Source of the DNA: Candidatus Dadabacteria bacterium
GTDB lineage: Bacteria; Bdellovibrionota_C; UBA2361; J046
Length of the DNA stretch: 39,033 nucleotides
Direction: 5' to 3'
NCBI GenBank assembly: GCA_003696425.1
Contig: RFHI01000029.1
Location: forward strand, 1 to 39,033
This document shows, piece by piece, positions 33,560-39,033 of the stretch. Position 1 is the first letter of the stretch; the number at the start of each line of letters is the position of its first letter. The notes beneath the pieces are model-generated. The model ran no database searches, had not been told where the DNA came from, and saw only the letters and a program-made list of their open reading frames with translations. The position numbers and the translations under genes were made by a program.

Positions 33560-34699
33560 ATGAACAACCAACCAGGCAAAGTATATCTTATTGGCGCTGG
33601 TCCCGGAGCAGACGATCTTATTACTCTGCGCGGCAAAAGGGCCCTGCAGGAGAGTGACGTTGTACTTTATGATCGTCTGAGCAGCAGGGGTCTTTTAAAG
33701 TACTGCAAACCATCGTGTGAATTTATAAACGTCGGGAAAGAAGATGGCCGCCACCCGGTGCCGCAGGAAGAGATAAACCGCCTGATAATCACAAATGCTG
33801 CTGCCGGTAAAGTTGTAAGCAGGCTTAAGGGAGGCGATGCGCTTGTTTTTGCAAGAGGCGGCGAAGAATTTGAAACGGTGATAAGAGAAGGTCTTGACTG
33901 TGAAATTGTCCCTGGTGTTACAGCAGCATTTGGCGCTGCGGCTTCTCTTGCGATTCCGCTTACTCACCGCGACTATGCGTCCGGGGTATTGTTTCTTACC
34001 GGCCACAAGAAAAAGGATGGTGACTACAGCGAGTACCGCAATCTCGATTTGGCGCGCTTTACGCATGTAATTTACATGGGAATACTGAATATTAATGCGC
34101 TTGTATCTGAAATAGTTTCATCAAATCCGGAGCATGGCGGAGTTCCGGCGGCAGTAATTGAGCGTGCCTCTACAGAGGCCGAGCGCGTTGTAACAGCGGA
34201 ACTTTCAAAGCTTCCGGCGGTGGTAGAGCGCGATGGGATTAAGCCGCCTGCCCTGATTATAATTGGGCGGGTAGTTGAGTTTTATGACCGTTTAAAAGGT
34301 ATTCGTAAAAGAAGTTCTGCCGGCTCTTCTGGTGCCGGGTCTTCAGAATTAATTATAGTAGCACACGGAAGCCGTCGGGTTCAGTCGAACCAGGAGGTAG
34401 AGAACTTAACCGTTGAAATTGCCGGGGAGATTGGTTCGACCTATGCGCATGTCTCCTGTGCTTTTCTTGAGATGGCCAGCCCTTCGATTCCGGAAGCCAT
34501 TGACAGGGCTGCAGGTCGCAGAGCAGAGAGGATTGTAATTCTGCCTCATTTTCTGGCAGCCGGAACGCATGTGACTAAAGATATTCCGGCGATTATAGAA
34601 GAGAAGAAGAAGCAGTATCCTGATATTCACTTTGAGATTCGCCCGCACAGCGGCCAGTCGCCGCTTCTTAAGCGGGCAATTATTGAGCTCTCGGAGTAG
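33560..34699 (+). CDS. nirE: uroporphyrinogen-III C-methyltransferase fused to CbiX-like chelatase
   Basis: Residues 1 to about 250 are a SUMT/NirE/CobA methyltransferase: VYLIGAGPGADDLITLRGKRAL, VVLYDRL, RLKGGDALVFARGGEE, VPGVTAAFGAAA, IPLTHRDYASGVLFLTGH, IIIGRVV. They make precorrin-2 from uroporphyrinogen III with two SAM. A Ser/Gly linker leads to a CbiX/SirB-like domain (about 265-379: LIIVAHGSRRVQSNQEVENL, VSCAFLEMASPSIPEAID, IVILPHFLAAGTHVTKDIPAII) with the metal-binding His residues. This domain would insert Fe into sirohydrochlorin. The fusion supplies the first and third steps of siroheme synthesis; the second is the Met8-like gene upstream. Last gene of the operon. Confidence 0.92.
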   Translation: MNNQPGKVYLIGAGPGADDLITLRGKRALQESDVVLYDRLSSRGLLKYCKPSCEFINVGKEDGRHPVPQEEINRLIITNAAAGKVVSRLKGGDALVFARGGEEFETVIREGLDCEIVPGVTAAFGAAASLAIPLTHRDYASGVLFLTGHKKKDGDYSEYRNLDLARFTHVIYMGILNINALVSEIVSSNPEHGGVPAAVIERASTEAERVVTAELSKLPAVVERDGIKPPALIIIGRVVEFYDRLKGIRKRSSAGSSGAGSSELIIVAHGSRRVQSNQEVENLTVEIAGEIGSTYAHVSCAFLEMASPSIPEAIDRAAGRRAERIVILPHFLAAGTHVTKDIPAIIEEKKKQYPDIHFEIRPHSGQSPLLKRAIIELSE

Positions 34700-34718
34700 C
34701 AGCATAAAGCTGCTACTC
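34694..34718. terminator. perfect hairpin between converging genes, possible bidirectional terminator
   Basis: GAGTAGCAGC-ATAAA-GCTGCTACTC, a 10-bp stem overlapping the nirE stop codon. No clear T-run follows on either strand, so it may act as an mRNA 3' stabiliser instead. Confidence 0.5.
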
Positions 34719-34737
34719 ATAAGATTATAAGCTTAAC

Positions 34738-35604
34738 TTACTTTGTCCCTGCCACGATTATAAGCTCACACGGACCGCGAAAGGCACCGTCACTTTCAAA
34801 CTGCTTTAAGTCTGTTTCAATCTCGTCCCAGACCTCCTGCTGTTCTCTTTCGGAGAGTCCCGAAAGCATCTGGTGCAGTGCCCCAAACGATTCTTTTTCA
34901 AAGCGCAGGCATTCTTTGGCGGACGAAAGCATTACCGGAGCGTCAACAGTTTCAGAAATTACATCCTTAAAGCCGGCCTGCTTAAAAGCATCAACAAGCA
35001 CTCCTTCTGCTCCCAGACTGAAAGGCCCGGGCTGCCCGGGAAGCGGAGCTGGCAGATTAGCTTTGCGGCGTATAATTGATACCGGATTTGAAAAGAACTG
35101 GTTGCGGTCGGCTGTGGAATATACCATTGCCGCTGCCCTACCACCCTCTTTAAGTACATGGCGCATGCCTTTTAAGGCTTTCTGCTGATCGGGAAAATAA
35201 ATCATCCCCACTCTAGATATGACGGCGTCAAATGAGTTTTGCGGCAGTGTATCCAGATTTTCACCATCAAGTACTTTCGTCTCAACATTTTTAAGGCCAG
35301 CCTCGGCAGCAGCCATGGCAGCAAATTCTAATATCCCCTGGGATAAATCCGTGGCCAGCACGTAGCCAGTTTCTCCAACACGCCTTGCTGCTGTGATAGT
35401 CTGTTCACCGGCACCACAGGCTACGTCCAGAACTCTGCAGCCCGGCTTAATTGCTGCCATATCAAACATAAGTTCGGTTGCCGGTCCGAGCCATTCAGCC
35501 AGAAGCGGCCCCCAGCGGTGCCATGCTTCAGCAGCAACGTCCCACTGTGCTTCGGTGGTTTTTTTATACTTTTCCGGATCAAAAACAGGTTGAGTGGAAC
35601 TCAT
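34738..35604 (-). CDS. class I SAM-dependent methyltransferase
   Basis: A 288-aa cytoplasmic protein of the UbiE/Methyltransf_11 type. SAM motif I is VLDVACGAGEQT, followed by the acidic strand end YVLATDLSQGIL, motif II-like DGENLDTLPQNSFDAVISRVGMIYFPD and VLKEGGRAAAMVY. The N-terminus (QWDVAAEAWHRWGPLLAEWL) is common in this subfamily. The start has GGAGAT 8 bases upstream. The substrate cannot be read from sequence. It is convergent with the nir operon and not evidently part of it. Confidence 0.85.
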   Translation of the reverse strand: MSSTQPVFDPEKYKKTTEAQWDVAAEAWHRWGPLLAEWLGPATELMFDMAAIKPGCRVLDVACGAGEQTITAARRVGETGYVLATDLSQGILEFAAMAAAEAGLKNVETKVLDGENLDTLPQNSFDAVISRVGMIYFPDQQKALKGMRHVLKEGGRAAAMVYSTADRNQFFSNPVSIIRRKANLPAPLPGQPGPFSLGAEGVLVDAFKQAGFKDVISETVDAPVMLSSAKECLRFEKESFGALHQMLSGLSEREQQEVWDEIETDLKQFESDGAFRGPCELIIVAGTK

Positions 35605-35912
35605 GATAATATCTCCGTTAAACAGGAATTAAATGCCTGAGTTGGCGTAGCAGACAGCAGGCATCTGACTATCACGTATTAGCAGGCAAAGTTCAACAAT
35701 TTTTTATTCAAGCGTTGATTTTATGTGTTTTTTTATTAAATTATAAACTGGGCAGTTGCTATAGCGTTGTTAATTACTTGTGTTTGTTCGCTTTAACTTT
35801 TACGTCTTTTGTGCATTCTTTTTTACATGTTGTCAGCAGAAAGCTGCATCTACGGTGTTTATGCGTGCCGGCATACAAGGGTTAGTTACGGAAAAATTGA
35901 TCAGGTAAATAT
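35605..35912. other. AT-rich intergenic region between divergent genes
   Basis: About 300 bases, strongly T-rich near 35700-35830. They presumably contain promoters for the methyltransferase (left) and Rdx gene (right), but no convincing boxes or repeats were identified. Confidence 0.4.
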
Positions 35913-36197
35913 ATGGCGAATTCAAAACCGTGTGTCCTTATAAAATACTGTACCCGCTGCCGCTGGCTTTTAAGAGCCGGGTGGCTTGCGCAGGAGTTAC
36001 TTGCCACGTTTGAGACCGAGCTTGGCGAAGTTGCCCTCTCTCCCGGTGACTCCGGGCAGTTTGATGTATTTGTCGGTGACAAGCTGATCTGGTCCCGCAA
36101 AGAAGCCGGCCGCTTTCCTGAGGCCAAGGAAGTAAAGCAACTTGTCCGTGATATTATCGCCCCCAATCGCAATCTCGGCCACTCTGATCGGCCCTGA
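35913..36197 (+). CDS. Rdx (SelT/SelW/SelH-like) family thioredoxin-fold protein
   Basis: A 94-aa cytoplasmic protein with the family pattern VLIKYCTRCRWLLRAGWLAQELLATF, then VALSPGDSGQFDVFVGDKLIW and EAKEVKQLVRDII. The N-terminal CTRC is the CxxC redox motif, where some homologues carry selenocysteine; here both positions are Cys codons. The general role is thiol redox or protein folding; specific partners are unknown. AGGTAA precedes the ATG. A repeat-rich spacer and a RAYT-like element follow immediately. Confidence 0.88.
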   Translation: MANSKPCVLIKYCTRCRWLLRAGWLAQELLATFETELGEVALSPGDSGQFDVFVGDKLIWSRKEAGRFPEAKEVKQLVRDIIAPNRNLGHSDRP

Positions 36198-36248
36198 AGT
36201 ATACTCCCTTTAGAGTGTCCTCGTCTTCCTTTGAAGTATCCTTCCTTT

Positions 36249-37557
36249 GAAGTATCAGACACCCCGAGTGGTTAGTGACACTCGCTCTCCCCGAATTCTC
36301 AGTGACCCCGGGTAGGTTTACATCGATTTGGGCTTTAGGGGCACAGGTTTTGTAAAAATGGCGTGGGGGAGCTGGCGTGAATTGAACAATTTAATAGTAA
36401 TTTTGGTCTTCAGTTAGATTTCTCCAGCGCGGCCAAAATTTCTGCTTAAAATATTCCAATTTTTGCACTCAATAATTAAAACGGCGGTGCCGGCGGACTC
36501 CCTGAAGGTGGCTTAAGATGCGGTTTATATGTGCCCGGTGGAAACTCAACATCATGCTCTCCGGCTCTGTAACGCTCAGAAGCCTCCTTGTACCAGAAAT
36601 AAATGGAAAAATACCACTCATAGCCCCGTCTGCGCCTATCAGGACAAAAACACAAAAACCTCGGACGCTTACTGTTTCTTTTGCTCCTGACGGGATTCTT
36701 AGCCGGTGTTCCAGGGACAGTCTCTCTTAAAAGCTCCTTACCAAGCGCTCTGGTCTTACCCTGTTGCTTCCGCTCCTCTATAAAGATTAGCCTGTACTCT
36801 TCAAGCTTCCGGTACATCATCCTGGCATAGTCTTCCTGGCTCATGTCTTCATAGCCGGGAAGACGCGTATATTCTAACTCAACAGTATCAGTATAGTCTC
36901 TTATATGAACTTTTTTATTCCAGCGCCTGGCTTCATTAAAAGCTTCCCAGCGAACAACCTTGAATTTTCTCTTAATTCCCCAGACTGCATCATGAAAACA
37001 GTTATACCCAGGATAATCTGAGATCTTATCCACAAGCCCGTGGCGCACAGGTTGAAGCACTACATAGAAAAAATACCATTCAAGCGTCTTTTCTTCATCG
37101 ACAAACTCATTCGAGTAACGCCTAGCCCAGAGACTCCCACCGGGGTAAGTCGGCACATGCCGCTTAACCAGCTTGGTAATATAACCATTTAAATCACGCA
37201 TAAAATCCGCACGGTTACACCCGGGAAAATCTGCCAGACTATGCTTATGGGAGCTCTGCAGGCCAAAAGCATAAATCTTCGCCTTATAACGCTCAACACA
37301 CTGCGCAAGGCGACCCAAAATGGCTTCTTCAAGCTTTTTGTTATTAATAAACCATAATTCCGAATTACGGGTGCGGGACGTAATGTGATTGATATAATCC
37401 GGACACTCGATTCTAGGATGGTAACCCATAATTTCCGCCTTTATGGAAACTTATTCTTTTTAAGGTTTCGCCATCTGAGCTTCAGAGTTTCCTAAAAGAG
37501 AAGAATTTACTCGCCTACTTTAACTGAGTTAAAACTACACGGGGTGTCTGATACTTC
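36249..37557 (-). mobile_element. RAYT-like transposase unit bounded by 18-bp inverted repeats
   Basis: GAAGTATCAGACACCCCG (36249-36266) is exactly repeated in inverse orientation at 37540-37557, and the Y1 transposase gene sits between. Two further GAAGTAT words precede the left repeat. GACACTC/CAGTGACCCCG variants follow it. This fits a REP-associated transposase with its cognate palindromic sequences more than a free IS. Confidence 0.75.
36476..37429 (-). CDS. REP-associated tyrosine transposase (Y1/HUH family)
   Basis: A 317-aa protein; the start is supported by AGGCGG. It has the typical RAYT opening (PRIECPDYINHITSRTRNSELWF), an HUH-type pair SSHKHSLADF near residue 60, and a catalytic-Tyr segment FMRDLNGYITKLVKRH followed by GGSLWARRYSNEFVDEEKTL. 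In canonical members the HUH region reads MPNHxH; here it is QSSHKH, so Asn is replaced and the central hydrophobic residue is Lys. A long basic and Pro-rich C-terminus (about 230-317) is atypical. It cleaves or joins single-stranded REP-type DNA if active. It is flanked by 18-bp inverted repeats. Confidence 0.85.
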   Translation of the reverse strand: MGYHPRIECPDYINHITSRTRNSELWFINNKKLEEAILGRLAQCVERYKAKIYAFGLQSSHKHSLADFPGCNRADFMRDLNGYITKLVKRHVPTYPGGSLWARRYSNEFVDEEKTLEWYFFYVVLQPVRHGLVDKISDYPGYNCFHDAVWGIKRKFKVVRWEAFNEARRWNKKVHIRDYTDTVELEYTRLPGYEDMSQEDYARMMYRKLEEYRLIFIEERKQQGKTRALGKELLRETVPGTPAKNPVRSKRNSKRPRFLCFCPDRRRRGYEWYFSIYFWYKEASERYRAGEHDVEFPPGTYKPHLKPPSGSPPAPPF

Positions 37558-37692
37558 GAGAGGAGATACTTGTTTTTATTTACCCAACACTTCTGACTAC
37601 AGATAATACTTTCCTTTTGTAGACTAACCGCTATACAATCGCCGCGAAGTATAAAGAAAGCTGTTAACTGTAATTCCTGGAGGAACGGAACA

Positions 37693-38064
37693 ATGAAAAA
37701 TCTAATTACAATTCTGTTTACTTCACTTTTGTGTTTAAGTGCAAACGCCTATGCCAGTGGCACTGATAAAGTTGCTGCCGATGAAGCCTGGAATAAAATT
37801 CAGCACGGTGCACTGCTGGTTGACGTACGTACACCGAAAGAGTTCCAGAGCGGACATATTGAGGGAGCTGTAAACATCCCCCATACTGAAATAACGAAAA
37901 AGATAGCTGAGCTTGAAAAGAATAAAGAGCGCGAAATAGTACTTTACTGCCGCTCCGGAAAACGTGCCGGCAAAGCACTTGAAGCGCTTAAACAGCTCGG
38001 CTATCAGCATGTGGTCAACGCCGGAGGCTACAGAGATCTGCTGGAACACGCGCCTAAGGGATAG
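37693..38064 (+). CDS. periplasmic single-domain rhodanese
   Basis: A 123-aa protein with a Sec signal (LITILFTSLLCLSANAYA) and one rhodanese domain: ALLVDVRTPKEFQSGHIEGAVNIPH, then the active-site loop LYCRSGKRAGKALEAL with the persulfide Cys near residue 86, and GGYRDLL. It transfers sulfane sulfur to thiol acceptors in the periplasm (PspE-like). GGAGGA precedes the ATG. tRNA-Thr follows 55 bases after its stop. Confidence 0.9.
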   Translation: MKNLITILFTSLLCLSANAYASGTDKVAADEAWNKIQHGALLVDVRTPKEFQSGHIEGAVNIPHTEITKKIAELEKNKEREIVLYCRSGKRAGKALEALKQLGYQHVVNAGGYRDLLEHAPKG

Positions 38065-38074
38065 AAATATTGAC

Positions 38075-38123
38075 GTGGCCTGCTTAATAGTTTCAGAATA
38101 GAGTCTGAAACACGACAGGCCAC
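38075..38123 (+). promoter_or_regulatory. nested hairpins in the tRNA-Thr leader
   Basis: Inner stem GTTTCAGA / TCTGAAAC (38090-38111, 6-base loop). Outer stem GTGGCCTG (38075-38082) / CAGGCCAC (38116-38123), whose 3' arm includes the first five bases of the tRNA. It may be a processing determinant or a weak terminator of the rhodanese transcript; no T-run is present. Confidence 0.5.
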
Positions 38124-38194
38124 CCTAGCTCAGCTGGTAGAGCAATCGATTCGTAATCGATAGGTCGGGAGTTCGACTCTCCTGGGTGGCTCCA
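38119..38194 (+). tRNA. tRNA-Thr (anticodon CGT)
   Basis: The acceptor stem GCCACCC pairs with GGGTGGC, with discriminator T and encoded CCA. D arm is TAGCTCAGCTGGTAGAGCA, anticodon stem ATCGA/TCGAT with loop TTCGTAA (anticodon CGT, reads ACG), and T arm GGGAG-TTCGACT-CTCCT. Length 76. Confidence 0.95.
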
Positions 38195-38437
38195 TTTGAT
38201 CTAATTGGCTGCGCTTAAATTAAAAGTGTAGCGCGCCTATAGCTCTGACACTCTCAGTATCCAGTTGAGTTTCCGCTCACTGAGTACTGTTTTTCTGATT
38301 TCAGAAGGATCTGCAGCCAGCATCCAGCCCACAGCAGAACAGCTGCCACTGCCGCCTCGGAAAATCAGAAAGCTGTAACACTGACAGCGGGTAGCAGAGA
38401 GCCGGCAGCTGATTCCCATATTTCCGTAAAGATGTTT
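38195..38437. other. intergenic region, nothing identified
   Basis: About 240 bases between tRNA-Thr and a converging lipoprotein gene. They contain AAAATCAGAAAGC and CTGATTCCC words vaguely like the CTGATT repeat, but I could not align them convincingly. The 60-codon frame on the minus strand is not credible. Confidence 0.4.
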
Positions 38438-38908
38438 TTAGCCCGCCCTTTTTACCGCCCTTCCTCTGAGTACTGAATCACAGCGATCGCCATCATTACA
38501 CGCTATTTTTACCGTATAAACCACATCAGCCTCGCTGCCATCGCTGTTATTATAAGCGAGCTCTTCATCCAGCCTGCAGAATCTTCCGTCTCCGGTTAAA
38601 TTGCCTTCCAGGGAGGCAGAGGCTGAAAAACTTCCGGGGCTTTGCACGCTGCCATTATATTTATTCAGTGCAAGATTTTCTGCTGCCACACTTACAGCAT
38701 CACCACTCTGATTTATGGTTTCAACATCACTTAAGACCAGCCCTTCTCCACCGCCTTTTATCAACTCACAGCGGTCAAGCGGAAAATTAAAGCTTACGTC
38801 CCACACCCCGTTAAATACACTGCTTAAAACCCGGCCTGTGGCCGAGGGACCACTGCAACCCAAAAGAGTTACCACCAGCACTAAGAGAACTGTATATATC
38901 TTCTTCAT
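38438..38908 (-). CDS. hypothetical lipoprotein
   Basis: A 156-aa protein with a clear lipoprotein signal (MKKIYTVLLVLVVTLLGC; lipobox TLLGC), supported by AGGAAGG upstream. The mature part starts TGRVLSSVFNGVWDVSFNF and has alternating polar/hydrophobic strands with four later Cys (DRCEL, RFCRL, IACND, DRCDS), suggesting a small disulfide-stabilised beta domain. No family recognised. Confidence 0.65.
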   Translation of the reverse strand: MKKIYTVLLVLVVTLLGCSGPSATGRVLSSVFNGVWDVSFNFPLDRCELIKGGGEGLVLSDVETINQSGDAVSVAAENLALNKYNGSVQSPGSFSASASLEGNLTGDGRFCRLDEELAYNNSDGSEADVVYTVKIACNDGDRCDSVLRGRAVKRAG

Positions 38909-39033
38909 CTAAAGAGCCTTCCTCTGAAAAACGGGAAAACACTGCACAAGTGCTAGTATATCGTATCGGCCGGATGGATAAATATACTCAAATATAACCT
39001 GGTGAAGCGTGGTCAGAAGATACTGGTAAATGC

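Noticed and set aside
35913-36197. Selenoprotein form of the Rdx protein
   Set aside because: The redox motif is CTRC with ordinary Cys codons and there is no internal TGA, so no selenocysteine is used.
36198-36475. CRISPR array in the repeated GAAGTAT region
   Set aside because: Only three short, unevenly spaced words next to a RAYT gene; no regular repeat-spacer pattern. No CRISPR array was seen anywhere in the window.
38237-38419. Third copy of the CTGATT-rich repeat
   Set aside because: Shares only short words such as AAAATCAGAAA; I could not align it along its length with the two clear copies.

Overview
The window (GC content looks mid-range by eye) comes from a Gram-negative bacterium. 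It carries a TonB-dependent receptor, several Sec/lipobox lipoproteins and periplasmic proteins. Gene content (heme d1 operon, YfiR/TonB-receptor/hybrid-kinase cassette, ClC-CBS-RCK channel, AMIN and J-like domains, Rdx protein) fits a proteobacterial or former 'deltaproteobacterial' lineage. No marker fixes the phylum, so that assignment is inference.

Layout. 1-3.4 kb: the 3' part of an AMIN-TM-J-like protein, a 76-aa protein, a ChaN-like lipoprotein and two small lipoproteins. 3.6-5.3 kb: a large secreted protein with Cys-rich 26-residue repeats. 5.3-5.8 kb: repeat-filled intergenic DNA. 5.8-11.4 kb: mtnP, a small membrane ORF, pheS-pheT (pheS with an apparent ATC start) and a hicAB toxin-antitoxin pair in which hicA is broken by a 67-bp insertion-duplication. 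11.6-15 kb: a protein of unknown function and an FTR1 iron permease with a cupredoxin partner behind a promoter/palindrome that looks like a metal-controlled operator. 15.1-17.3 kb: a ClC channel. 17.4-25.9 kb: a sensory/uptake cassette (TonB receptor, YfiR, CHASE8-type hybrid kinase, NMT1/THI5-type hybrid kinase). 26-27.8 kb: an APC permease. 28.2-34.7 kb: a six-gene operon for heme d1 (nirF, precorrin-2 dehydrogenase, nirJ, a TrpD/YbiB-like protein, fused nirDL, fused nirE-cbiX). 34.7-39 kb: a methyltransferase, an Rdx protein, a RAYT-like transposase within 18-bp inverted repeats, a periplasmic rhodanese, tRNA-Thr(CGT) and a lipoprotein.

How the genes work together. The d1 operon encodes every step from uroporphyrinogen III through precorrin-2, sirohydrochlorin and siroheme to didecarboxysiroheme and the NirJ/NirF stages. 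This implies a cytochrome cd1 nitrite reductase elsewhere in the genome; nirS, nirC and nirN are not in the window. The 17-26 kb block probably couples detection of an exported or imported ligand to phosphorelay signalling.

The most distinctive non-genic signal is a dispersed family of hairpins (CGTAGACG-N4-CGTCTACG and relatives). At least six copies occur, mostly just downstream of stop codons, and two are joined to a second, CTGATT-rich repeat about 160 bp long. The most unusual genic signals are the TrpD-like protein embedded in the d1 operon, the disrupted but possibly revertible hicA, the FTR1 permease with a barrel-like C-terminus, and the AMIN-TM-J-like fusion.
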